DNA from: Scilla litardierei
Lineage: Eukaryota; Streptophyta; Magnoliopsida; Asparagales; Asparagaceae
Direction: 5' to 3'
Assembly (NCBI GenBank): GCA_030789695.1
Contig: CM061142.1
Location: 155,530,714 to 155,594,713, forward strand
DNA length: 64,000 nucleotides
In this document: one piece after another, positions 34,741 through 46,079 of the stretch
Layout: each line of letters starts with the position of its first letter
Numbering within the stretch: position 1 is the first letter of the stretch
The notes under the pieces: generated by a model
Seen by the model: the letters and a program-made list of their open reading frames with translations, nothing else
Told to the model about the DNA's origin: nothing
The model's database searches: none
Program-made: the position numbers and the translations under genes

Positions 34741-35243
34741 CTAATTGTTAGGGGTAGGATTAGGGTTCAGGCTAGGGTTAGGGTTTGCGTTTGGGTTAGG
34801 GTTAGGGTTAGGGTATGTGTTAGTGTTGGCGTTTAGGAATAGGGTTAGGGATTGTGTTTGGGTTAATAGGGTTAGAGTTAGGGGTCGGTTAGGGTTGGGG
34901 TTAGGGTGATTGTAAGGGTTTGGGTTAGGGGTGGGTTAATAAAGGTTGGGTTTGGGTTTGGGTTTGGGTTTGGTTAGGGTGGGGTTGGTTGAGTGCAAGG
35001 GTTAGGGTTAGGGTTGGGTTTAGGTTTAGGGTTAGGGTTAGGGTTAGGGTTAGGGTTAGGGTTAGGGTTCAGGTGCAAGGGTAAGGGTTGGGTTTTGGGT
35101 TTGGGTTTGGGATAGGGTTGGTGTTAGGGTGAGTGCAAGGGTAAGGGTTCGGTTTTGGGTTTGGGTTTGGGGTTATGGTTAGAGTTGAGGTTGAGGCTAG
35201 GGCTAGGGCTACGGCTACGGTTATAGTTACAGTTACGGTTACG
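34741..35243. repeat. Telomere-like TTAGGG array, left part
   Basis: The stretch is dominated by GTTAGGG, GGTTAGGG, GGGTTTGGG and GTTAGGGT variants. A pure block at 35025-35067 has one TTTAGGG followed by six TTAGGG units. The array resumes at 42416 after S3. Confidence 0.9.
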
Positions 35244-36968
35244 TGTAGTGCCCTGTGAAGCTACTACACAAGTACTAGAGGGGGGGTGAATAGTACTTTA
35301 AAAATAATCAAGAGAGTTATTCCTAATTATTGTGCAAACATACAAACAACAATGCGGAATAGACTACAAACAACAAGAATAGACAAACACAAACAAAGCA
35401 TGTAACGGGTTCGGATCCACCCAAGTCTCCCCGACTTGTTCCCAGTGATCCTACGTCCCAACCACCTGGATCCCCTCCGGATACTTGGTTAGAAAACCAC
35501 TAACCCAAGATTTTGCACTATGAAATTCTTGTAGAAAGCCCCTACAAGACCAAATCATACACAATGAAAATGTGACTCCCACAACCCGGGATCACACACT
35601 TCTCTCACAACCGAGAGAACAATTCAAATATCAAATGCGATGAAATAATGAAACACTTGCCACAAAATCCTATGCCTTGAGTATACTTACCAAATTAGGG
35701 CAAAGAGGGATTTTGAGGAAGAAGATGTCACCAAACCATAGCTCCAAGAAGTTGACCAGCAATGGACGCCTAGGGTGGAGTTGATGACCTTGATTCAAGC
35801 TCTTTGGCATGAAAGGCTCACAATCAATGAATCTCTCTTGAGGAATAAGAGTGAGGGAGAGATTCTAGTGAGAAGAGGTAGCTTTAGAATGGAGTTGATT
35901 TGCTTCTCTTTGATTTCTTTAAAACCCAAAATATGCAGCCTTGAATCCTATGAAAGAACCCCTCCAAGTATATATAGGATAGAGGAAAGAGGGGAGAGAA
36001 ATTCGTGCAATAAATGCTCCAACGACTCTATTCTGAAGCAGACTAGTCGGTCAAAGAAGGATCACTGACCGACTAGTTCCTCAACTAGTCGGTCGGTGAT
36101 TCAACGTGAACCGACTAACAGCTCGACAGCCAAAAGAGAAAGTTCAGACAATAAGGAACTAGTCGGTCTAAGAAGACTTGCCAACTGACTAGTTTCACAA
36201 CTAGTCGATCGGTGAATGTTCTTTGACCGACTAAGAGTCGAAATAGTATAGGCTGAATTCAAGTTGAACTAGTCGGTCTAAGAGCAAATTCTAACCGACT
36301 AGTTTCTCAACTAGTCGGTCGGCAGATGTTCTTTGACCGACTAATGATAAACAGTAAGATAGGCTGTACAGAGGCAATGATAACTAGTCGGTCAGAGAAG
36401 GTTTCCTAACCGACTAGATCGTCATCTAGTCGGTCGGTGAACCTTCTTTGACCGACTAATTGATCAACAGTGCCAGGCTGAATTGAGCAAGGACATCTAG
36501 TCGGTTCAAGAGGAATTGTCGACCGACTAGATCGTCATCTAGTCGGTTGGTTCTTCTACTTGAACCAACTAAGATGCACAAGAAGCCGAGGGAAGAAGCG
36601 ATAGGCTGCGGGAAAGTTTCTAATGGCTTCTAAGATAATCCTAGCTCTAAGATATGAGCGAAATGAAGATTATAATGTAAGTCATACTCAAGTCTTAACA
36701 TTCTATATTATGAAGCTAGAAGACATTAAATTAAACATGACAAACCGTCTTCAACGCTTCAATCTTCACTCTTGACTTCAATAAAACTCCTTGAGCTTCA
36801 ACGAAGCTTCAGGCACATGATCACGTGTATTGAGATGTCTTGAGATGTCTCTTTCGATATACGTATTCTTTTAGCGACGATCTCCATAACTGCGCTCACA
36901 AAGAGTTAGTACACGATATTTATGTTTGCTCATCATCCAAAACCAAATCCGGGAATCAATACTCAACA
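35244..36968 (-). repeat. S3 3' LTR
   Basis: Plus-strand start TGTAGTGCCCTG, end ATACTCAACA. It includes an array of ACTAGTCGGTC hairpin units (36029-36565), and on the minus strand TATATATACTTGG near 35955 could be the TATA region. It matches 40690-42415 closely and 53821-55546 more loosely. Confidence 0.93.
36025..36570. repeat. ACTAGTCGGTC / GACCGACTAGT array in S3 3' LTR
   Basis: About five units of 110-130 bp each contain ACTAGTCGGTC, its complement GACCGACTAGT, then CTAGTCGGTCGG and (G)ACCGACTAA, giving two potential hairpins per unit. DNA between the words varies more than the words themselves. Confidence 0.88.
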
Positions 36969-38397
36969 TTCTCCCCCTTTTTGGTGATGACAAACCAACA
37001 TAAATAATAATCAATAATAATGATTCAAATGAAATTTACTTACTCCCCCTGCATTGATGACACGTTAGTTCCGTATTCAATAATAATCATACGCATCAAG
37101 CAGACGAGGAAAATATAAAATATGAATCCTATTATTGCAATTTTGGATCTAAATCTATTTTATATCTTAACTCCCCCTGAGTCTAACATATCAACTTAGA
37201 TTCACGGTAAATTGCTTTGAATTATCAATTAGCACATTGTCATTATTAATTCTCTCCCCCTTTGGCATTAGCAAAAAGAGCGGGAGGAGATCAACGACAA
37301 GATTACAATAGCAAAAAAATAAAAGCATGAGAGTCTAAGAATACGACCACGGTCCAAATGACACCAAAGTAAAATACCAAATGTAAAATACCGAAGAAAA
37401 TCAAAGCGTGCCAACGTGACCATAGTCGAAAATCGAAAAACGAAATCATCAAACCATAGGCGAAAATCGAAAAACAAAATCACCAAACCATAGGCGAAAA
37501 TCGAAAACCGAAATCATCAAACCATAGGCGAAAATCGAAAACCGAAATCATCAAAACTCAAATCAATATCACGTATTGAGTTTTGGAACATACTCTCCAA
37601 TATCAATATTCTTGGTTAAAATAGTGCATGGAAAACAATTCTATGTTTTCATAAAAGCAAATCTATTTTAATCACTAAAATTATCGCCGAGCGACGAAAT
37701 CAATATCAGAGACATAAATACAATGTGCACAAGAAACAAATGGCAACATGACGTACATCATACAAAATTAGTTATGCCAAAAGAGATAGAAACTTCGTAA
37801 ATTCTATGGCATACACAAATCTAGTACTAGCATGCATTCCAAAAGAGATACTCACTAAATGAGTCAATAAAAAGCATGGAATGCCATGAGCATACAAAAG
37901 ATGAGAATTATAATCATAAGCTCAAAACTAGCATCAAGATATGCATGAGATAGTCTAAAATACAAAAAGACATCTACATGCATTCAACACATATGGAAAT
38001 CAAATGTAAGAATATACTTACAACATTAAGCTCCCCCTACTTTGGTGCATCTCTTAAGCACCATCAACTCCATTTGAATGAAAATCCTTTGCAAATCAAT
38101 GAGTTGGTAGGGTTGGTATCCCATGGTGGATTGAACCTAGTAGACACAATTCTTGGTATCCAAAAACCTTTTTGGATCCTATAGGTTAGGCAACAATTTT
38201 AACAAACTAAATTCAAATTAACGTAACCCATAGCCGAACTAAATTCAAATTCAATATGAATTTAAGCTTCAAACAAACATGCACATCCATGACCAATATG
38301 CAAATAAAAAGAATATACCAATTCTTACCACAATTGCTTTGGTACCCATAAAATGAATATAAACTTATGGTACCAAGCAATGAAGGTTCAATGGAAA
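36969..38397 (-). other. S3 3' non-coding region with polypurine tracts
   Basis: Complement-strand AGGGGGAG blocks lie at about 36970-36981 (next to the LTR, the functional one), 37043, 37172, 37255 and 38032. A 34-bp unit with CAAACCATAGGCG repeats three or more times at 37436-37556. No envelope-like or pol sequence is left. Confidence 0.75.
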
Positions 38398-40596
38398 CTA
38401 ACCCTTCGGAAACCAAGTCCAAGAGGACCGTGATTTCCCAATATAATCATCATTCAAAATAATATCATTAATATACGATTGCACATACATATCCTTAGCA
38501 TGCATGCTTGTGTTCTTCGGACCCCAAATAGTGTATGTCTTGGGAGCCCTAATCCTATTGGGAGCATGCATACGTTGTTGATGTCTATGTGATGCATGTC
38601 GTGGATAAGCATATGTCATATGATGAAATGGTGCATGATGATAATTGTTCATATGATGGTGTGGATGAACATATGCATGTGGAGGAGCACATGCATGAGT
38701 GTGTCTCACATGGTGTACACGTGCTCGTGGATGCGGAGCATAAAAATCATCATATGTGCTAACATGTGGAGTAGGATGTGTGTTCCTACATGGCATGGTA
38801 TATATGAAAGCATAACCCTTCTTTGGAGGTCCACCCAAAGTGGGTTTCTTTTCAAATGGGGGTGTGTTCCTAGCGGAAGCACCATTGGTAGAAGAACTAC
38901 ACATGAAGTGTTTACCTCCACTAGTAGAGGCTTCGAAAGATGGCCTAACAAAGGTCGTGGCCGATTTGGATGAGTCTCCCATCTTACACCCCAAGCCAAT
39001 GTGGTGATTGGCCGGAAGTAAGTCATTTAGGATATTATCCAAATGGCCCTTACCCTTATTGAATTCATGAATTCGGCCTAATGTGCACTCATACTTCTCG
39101 GTGAGAGAACGCAAAGAAGTATCCAAGGCGGACACTTGCGATGCGAGTGCACAAACACGTGACTTGAGATTCTTATTCTCAATACTCAAAGTTGAGTTTT
39201 GAGACGTCAAATCCGCTTTCACATATTCATCCGATTTCTTAATATGAACATGTTCAAGTTGAGATTTGAGATTTTCAATCTCATTTCTCAACCCTTCAAC
39301 AACGGTGTCGTTGTTGACGATGATAGGTTTAGGCGAGATTTGAAGACTAGTTAGCTCATTTTTAGTCTTAATAAATCTAGTAGCCAAATTAGAAAACTTA
39401 TTCCAAAGTTGTTCGTTGGCTAATCTAAGTTCATCCATAGTTACCTCTTCGCCTTCATCCTCGCTTTCATCCTCTCTTTCATCGGAGGAGGTCTCTTGAT
39501 CACGTTCCTCTTTTCCGATGAAGCACGTGTGTGCTTTCTCCACTTGTTCATCATCCGACTCTCCACTTGAGGAGTCCTCGTCAGAGTCGTTGAATGTGCC
39601 GACAAGTCCTTTCTTGTACTTTCTCGACTTGTCGTACTTGGATGCCTTCCACTTCTCCTTGTGTTTGTTGAGAGGACACTCCGGCTTGATGTGTCCTGGC
39701 TTGTTGCATTTATAACACACGGGAGTAGAAGCATTAGTCGAACTAACTTTAGATTTATTTCTAAAGTTACCTTTTCGGAAGAATTGGTCGAACTCCTTTG
39801 CCATACGGGCAATGGATTCTATGTCTAACTCTTCTTCCGATTCTTCATCATCGGTAAATGGAGCGGCCTTGTACGCAATCGCCCTTTTCTTTGGCTCGTC
39901 TTGCTTCAAGTACGCCTTCATCTTCTCCTTCATCTTGATCTTACTTTCCTTGCGTACCTCATAAGACAATAAGGTACCCATTAGTTGTACAACAGTGTAC
40001 TTATTCATATCGTTACCTTCCTCGATGGCGAAGGTACGCTTTTCCCAACAAGAAGGAAGTCCGTCAATAATCTTCGCGACTTTCTCCTTTTGGGTGTAGA
40101 TCTTCCCAAGAGCTTCCAATTCGTTGAAAATGTCCACGAAGCGAGCATAGTAGTCCTTCATAGTTTCACCCTGTTCCATGTGAAACAACTCGAATTCTTT
40201 GTTAGCGACAACGAGTTTAGAATCTTTTACCGTACTCGTTCCTTCGTGCAAGATGAGGAGTTGGTTCCATACTTGATATGCACTCTTACATGTGCATATC
40301 TTGTTGAAGTCTTCGGGCTCCAACGCACATTGCAAGGCATTCATTGCCTAGGCATTGTTTACCTCCGCGGCAACCTCCGCGGTAGTCCACTTCGTGAAGT
40401 CTTGTTCGGCGGGCTCGACATACTCCATCAATGTGGCTCTCCAAAGTGAAGCGCTCCGGATGAAGGTTTCCATCTGGCATTTCCAGTACCCATAGTTGGT
40501 ACCGTTGAAGTGAGGAGGCCTGACTGAGGATTGTCCTTCCATAACTGAAGAAGATCCTTGACGATACTTGAAGACGTTGTAGTCGTTGTTTGTCAT
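38398..40596 (-). pseudogene. gag: S3 gag, one nonsense codon
   Basis: The frame starts at ATG 40596 and runs 732 codons to TAG 38398-38400, broken only by TAG at 40345-40347. Domains in order: an N-terminal SVRPPHFNGTNYGYWKC segment; a UBN2-type capsid region (NKICTCKSAYQVWNQLLILH onward); an acidic linker; the zinc knuckle CYKCNKPGHIKPEC (about 39690-39730); a Ser/Glu-rich acidic stretch; a long coiled coil (about 39430-39050); and a His/Tyr/Pro-rich tail with HPHHHMNNYHH, ending IWGPKNTSMH and WTWFPKG. A nearly open gag in an element lacking pol suggests recent transcription and particle use. Its function in trans is inference. Confidence 0.85.
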
Positions 40597-40610
40597 AGCT
40601 ATGAACCTTA

Positions 40611-40640
40611 GCTCTGATACCAAATGTAATTTGGTATCAG
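40611..40640. other. Second, palindromic primer-site-like motif in S3
   Basis: CTGATACCAAAT and ATTTGGTATCAG face each other across a few bases between the true primer site and gag. Each arm equals the core of the initiator-tRNA-complementary site. Confidence 0.8.
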
Positions 40641-40673
40641 ACTATGTAGCTTTGACCTTGTAGCTTTGAACTC

Positions 40674-40689
40674 TGGCTCTGATACCAAT
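40674..40689 (-). other. S3 primer binding site
   Basis: Minus-strand ATTGGTATCAGAGCC abuts the LTR end at 40690 and pairs with initiator methionine tRNA. Confidence 0.9.
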
Positions 40690-42415
40690 TGTAGTGCCCT
40701 GGGAAGCTACTACACAAGTACTACAGGGGGGGTGAATAGTACTTTAAAATAATCAAGAGAGTTATTCCTAATTATTGTGCAAACATACAAACAACAATGC
40801 GGAATAGACTACAAACAACAAGAATAGACAAACGCAAACAAAGCATGTAACGGGTTCGGATCCACCCAAGTCTCCCCGACTTGTTCCCGGTGATCCTACG
40901 TCCCAACCACCCGGATCCCCTACGGATACTTGAGTTAGAAAACCACTAACCCAAGATTTTGCACTATGAAATTCTTGTAGAAAACCTCTACAAGACCAAA
41001 TCATACACAATGAAAATGTGACTCCCACAACCTGGGATCACACACTTCTCTCACAACCGAGAGAACAATTCAAATATCAAATGCGATGAAATAATGAAAC
41101 ACTTACCACAAAATCCTATGCCTTGAGTATACTTACCAAATTAGGGCAAAGAGGGATTTTGAGAAAGAAGATGTCACCAAACCATAGCTCCAAGAAGTTG
41201 ACCAGCAATGGAAGCCTAGGGTGGAGTTGATGACCTTGATTCAAGATCTTTGGCTTGGAAGGCTAACAATCAATGAATCTCTCTTGAGGAATAAGAGTGA
41301 GGGAGAGATTCTAGTGGAAGAGATAGCTTTAGAATGGAGTTGATTTGCTTCTCTTTGATTTCTTTAAAACCCAAAATATGCAGCCTTGAATCCTATGAAA
41401 GAACCCCTCCAAGTATATATAGGATAGAGGAAAGAGGGGAGAGAAATTCGTGCAATAAATGCTCCAACGGCTCTATTCTAAAGCAGACTAGTCGGTCAAA
41501 GAAGGATCACTGACCGACTAGTTCCTCAACTAGTCGGTCGGTGATTCAACGTGAACCGATTAACAGCTCGACAGCCAAAAGAGAAAGTCCAGACAATAAG
41601 GAACTAGTCGGTCTAAGAAGACTTGCCAACCGGCTAGTTTCACAACTAGTCGGTCGGTGAATGTTCTTTGACCGACTAAGAGTCGAAATAGTATAGGCTG
41701 AATTCAAGTTGAACTAGTCGGTCTCAGAGCAAATTCTAACCGACTAGTTTCTCAACTAGTCGGTTGGCAGATGTTCTTTGACCGACTAATGATAAACAGT
41801 AAGATAGGCTGTACAGAGGCAATGATAGCTAGTCGGTCAGAGAAGGTTTCCTAACTGACTAGATCGTCATCTAGTCGGTCGGTGAACCTTCTTTGACAGA
41901 CTAATTGATCAACAGTGCCAGGCTGAATTGAGCAAGGACATCTAGTCGGTTCAAGAGGAATTGTCGACCGACTAGATCGTCATCTAGTCGGTTGGTTCTT
42001 CTACTTGAACCAACTAAGATGCACAAGAAGCCGAGGGAAGAAGCGATAGGCTTTGGAAAAGTTTCTAATGGCTTCTAAGATAATCCTAGCACTAAGATAT
42101 GAGCGAAATGAAGATTATAATGTAAGTCCTAACTCAAGGCTTAACATTCTATACTATGAAGCTAGAAGACATTAAATTAAACATGACGAACCGTCTTCAA
42201 CGCTTCAATCTTCACTCTTGACTTCAATAAAACTCCTTGAGCTTCAACGAAGCTTCAGGCACATGATCACGCATATTGAGAAGTCTTGAGACGTCGCTTT
42301 TGATATACGTATTCTTTTAGCGACGATCTCCATAACTGCGCTCACAAAGAGTTAGAACACGATATTTATGTTTGCTCATCATCCAAAACCAAATCCGGGG
42401 AATCAATACTCAACA
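40690..42415 (-). repeat. S3 5' LTR
   Basis: It has the same ends and hairpin array (about 41485-42020) as 35244-36968, with scattered substitutions. It is the transcription start side of S3 because the primer site and gag lie next to it. Confidence 0.93.
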
Positions 42416-42640
42416 TTACAGTTATTATGGTTAGGGTTATTATGGTTAGTGTTAGTTCTATGGTTAGTGTTTCCTTTGGTTTATTTGGTTTAGGTCAATG
42501 GTTAGGTTTAGGTTTAGGGATAGGGATGGGGTGGGAGGTTTTACGGTTGGGGTTAGGGTTAGGGTTGGGGTTGGGGTTAGGGTTGGGATTAGGGTTAGGG
42601 TTAGGGTTGGGGTTAGGGTTAGGGTTAGAGCTAGGGTAAG
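42416..42640. repeat. Telomere-like TTAGGG array, right part
   Basis: GTTAGGG, GGGTTGGGG and GGTTATTATGG variants continue the array interrupted by S3. Units are more degenerate than in the left part. Confidence 0.85.
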
Positions 42641-42924
42641 TGGTGCTATGTGTGGGTCCATAAAATTTAAAGCATAAAATTTATTTTAGTTATATTGTCG
42701 ATATCAAGGGGAAATAGAATTTATTTCAATTTTAGATTAATGGGAACCTAGCCATGTTAAAACATACACTCTTGATAGCACATTGATAGCCGCCTACTTT
42801 TATGAAAGATTCGACTACCAGTTAAATGTTCTCAAAATAGTTAATTTAGAATTGAAAATTTTATTTTGGCACATATATGAATGGTTGATACATAATTACA
42901 TGTAAATTTCATCGTCAATTACGG

Positions 42925-43128
42925 ATGCCGGAGGTTCCTGACAAGTCGTTTATTGAAATATCAGATCTAAACATGACTAGAAACCGAAGATAGTAGAGGG
43001 GATAGTTGCGTTCTTAGCGTACTATTATGCCAACCCTCTATGCATGTCCAATGGCAAAATCCATTGCCCTTGCAAGAGGTGCCAGAACAATGAGATCCTT
43101 CAGAAGTACATTATACGTGTCCATTTGG
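42925..43128 (+). pseudogene. CACTA transposase N-terminus (Transposase-associated domain)
   Basis: The plus-strand reading contains RGIVAFLAYYYANP followed by MSNGKIHCPCKRCQNNEIL and VHLV, matching the zinc-binding domain that precedes TNP2 in plant CACTA transposases (CPCKxC). Stops upstream near 42980 show decay. It is cut at 43128 by the Tekay-like insertion and resumes at about 47195. Confidence 0.75.
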
Positions 43129-46060
43129 TGTCACTAAAACCTGTCATGCTCCTCTTCCCAAAAGTTCATAACAATAAGAATAAGAGTACTCAAAAGGAAA
43201 TTGCATTCATTAATAGAAGAGATAATGTTCAGCATATATCAATTCTAATAAAATAAGCCCAAGCATGGCTACAACTACGGAAAAGGGAAACTAATGGTGC
43301 GACACACCCAACCTAGATAAAAGAAAAGTGGTGCTACGCACCCAAACTAGAAAGCAGTAACATCTGAAAGACAACAATGGTGAGGAACCTCTAGGTCTGG
43401 TCCTCGTCTGGAACACACTCTGGGTCAACGTCCTCCAGCTCATAGTCCTCAAGTAAGGCCGGCTCGTCTGTGTACTTTGTCTCAGTACCTGACATACAAC
43501 ACCCAAGAGAAAAGGAGCTGTACGTCGGGTAAAGTCTACAAGGAAAGCTGAGAAGACTCTACTGTAGGTGTAAAGGAATTTAAAGACGACATTTTAATGT
43601 TGTTTTAAAATGAGAGATGCAACAACATGACATTTATAGATTTATGCAAGGAAAGTAAAGACGGTGCAGAAAGTAAATGTGGCAGGCAAAAGTCGTAGCA
43701 TAAGCTACCAAGACAAGACTAGACATGACTGTGTGACACCAAGCGACTCGACTCCAAAACCGTGTGACACCAAGCGACTCGACACAAAGAGGGTTCATGC
43801 CTTCAGCTTAGAAAGTGGCCAAACTCTCTAACCTGGTGGCCGCTCAACCCTATCCCACCCCAAGAACTCAAGACAAGACTGGACGAGGACCACTCACGCT
43901 GCTAGGTGAGTGCCTCTAAATCCCCACAGTTTACTGGGCCACTCACTCACTCGATGAGTACCGAGTGTCCCGTAGGGTGTTTTGTAACAAGGATCACCCA
44001 CTATGCTAGGTGGGTGTCTCAATCCCCACGGGTTGCCAAGGGTCACTCACTCACTCAATCAGTGCCGGGCTTCCCGCAGGTCGTGTATCTGTACAAGGGA
44101 TCACTCTCTCTGTCTCGGATAGTGTCCTATTGCCCGCAGGCTGTGCAAGACAAGTCGTGAATGCTGTACATGGTATGACATGAGTATAGTTTGTTCTAGG
44201 GTGTCCACACGTACACACACAGATAGTTCCTAGAATGTTTTCAGTTTATACCTAGACTTCGTTGTCAAGTCTAGGCTAACGTGAGGGGGTCCCGGACGCT
44301 ATCATTTCACATCCAGTTCTCTTGTTCAACAATTCACAGTTTTAAGAAAGAAGTGGCCTAGACTTGGCCGTAACTACGCAAGTGGGTACACTTGCCTACG
44401 ATGGCGAGAAGAACGTCTGTCAGAAGCATCTCGTCGCGGATAGCGTGTCGGTCAACATCTGCTGTCACAAGTCAACGGCGGGTGTCAGGACCGGTTTAGA
44501 AAGTCCTATTATGGTATGTTTCTAAGTTAAGCATGGCTATCCTAACAGTTCCAAAACACTAGTTCATGTGATCAAATCTGTTCTACGGTTCTCTACGATG
44601 ATTCTATCCTATGTGCACAGTTAATATTGTCCGATCATCGATTCAAGATGTTACAACAGTTTAATGGTGCTTAAAAGTAAATTTAGTGAGTTAGTTGTTG
44701 ATTTTTACTTATGGTTCAATGACGTAACGTTTGGGTTGCTACAAGTGAGAGGACCAACCTAATGCGACAAACACGCACGTGTCGGTGTCGGATCTGAAAC
44801 GGTGGCGGTGCCCGGTGTCCTCGACTGCGAGTAGCACAGTAAGGATCGTCTCAAATCGTATTGGGATCGTTTTGGTTTCGAGTAGTGCAACAAAACGACA
44901 CGGTAACGGTAACGGCGTCGGGAGAGGGTGCGAGATCTGTGGCGTGGGCTCCTAGGATGCAAGGGCAGTCGTGATGGGGTCTTGGCCGTGAGGGCTGAAG
45001 CAAGGGGGAAAGGGCAGCGCCGTGAGCCGCCGGTGGTCTGCCGTTCATGGGGAGGAGGCCTGCAAGGCTGTCAAAGGGGAGGGGCTGAGCGGCAGTTTTG
45101 GGGTCTTGTGTGGGGTTGTTGGCAGTTTCAAGGGAAAGGATGAACAGCAGGGCTTGCGGCTGGGATGTGCGGCCTAGAGGGAGGCTGGACGGTGGCTGGC
45201 GACAAGGGGGAGGCCTGCAGCTACTGGGTGTAGTGCAGGGATGGCCGGCGACCTGCTGCAGCTCGGGGAAGGCCGATGTACTATTGTGGGGGTCTCGGCC
45301 TGTCGGCAGTTTTTGGAGGGGGAGATAGGCTCTTGTGTGGAGGTTGTCGAGGAGGAGATGGTGGCCGGAGTTTAGGGGATGGTGGCTGGAGCTTGGATCA
45401 CGGGCAAAAGGAGAGCTCGGATGCATGAGTATATAAGGTGGCGGCTGAGTTTCCTGAAAAACCCTAGGTGATGCGTGGGTTTGCTTTAACATGAGAATTT
45501 TGCTAAATAGGGAAACGAAAGGGTAGATTTAAGGTTGATTGGAGAGAGTGTGTGAGAGAGGGAGAGAGTAGACTTAGGGTGCAAATAGCTAGGAGAATAA
45601 TGACATGATACGTGAGGTCCCATTAGGTTAGTTTAGATTTAGGGTTAAGATTTGAAATTTGAATTAGATAGGGCTAATTGTGGATTAAAGATAATTAGGG
45701 TGAACGGTCAGTCTAACGGTGTCCGAAAAATATAAGAAAAATATCAGGACGATCGTGTCGATGAGAGGATCGAGACTACGATGATTGGTCATGCGCTAGG
45801 TTCACAGAAAACGATACTAAAAATAAAAAGCCAAACGTCGAAGTCTAAAAGTTAAGACACCTCTTCATTCAAAGCTGATTTGTGGGAGAATGACCCATGA
45901 AATGACGTTCATAAAAAATTCCACAAATAACTACTCTCTCTGAGGGTCACAACAACATATAACTTCGCATGTTTCAGATACAAGAGGAGGTCACAATAAA
46001 TCCGCGTACGAAAAATAACATACGCGCAGAAATACACACGGTCGAAAAACGACTGTTACA
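43129..46060 (-). repeat. 3' LTR of a second Tekay-like Ty3 remnant
   Basis: On the minus strand it starts TGTAACAGTCG and ends GGTTTTAGTGACA, resembling the ends of the LTR at 18590-21154. A purine-rich AAGGTGGGTAGGA precedes it and pol C-terminus lies next to it. It contains a tandem repeat (43886-44150). GC-rich open frames around 44850-45500 are not supported as genes. Confidence 0.65.
43886..44150. repeat. Tandem repeat, about 105-bp unit, in the LTR
   Basis: Two and a half diverged units share GGATCACCCACTATGCTAGG-like starts, CACTCACTCACTC and a CCCGCAGG-type end. Confidence 0.65.
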
Positions 46061-46079
46061 TCCTACCCACCTTGAGAAA

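Larger units (their letters stand above)
35244..42415 (-). mobile_element. S3: gag-only Sirevirus with both LTRs, 7.17 kb
   Basis: Two LTRs of about 1,725 bp flank an interior with a primer site, a long gag, and about 1.4 kb of non-coding DNA with Sirevirus polypurine blocks. Protease, integrase, reverse transcriptase and RNase H are entirely missing. The flanks are TTACG and TTACA, a likely target duplication with one change. It inserted into the TTAGGG-like array. LTR divergence by eye is about two percent, so it moved recently, presumably with enzymes from a relative such as S4, whose LTR is related. Confidence 0.88.

Noticed and set aside
36025..36570. CRISPR-like appearance of regularly spaced ACTAGTCGGTC words
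   Set aside because: The words are short, inverted in pairs, lie in LTRs present three times, and no cas genes or prokaryotic context exist.
42427..42661. Gly-Leu and Thr-Leu repeat frames
   Set aside because: Products of the telomere-like repeat, not genes.
44850..45500. GC-rich 213-codon minus-strand frame and plus-strand frames
   Set aside because: Lies within the Ty3 LTR, low-complexity Pro/Ser/His composition, no domain; most likely chance.
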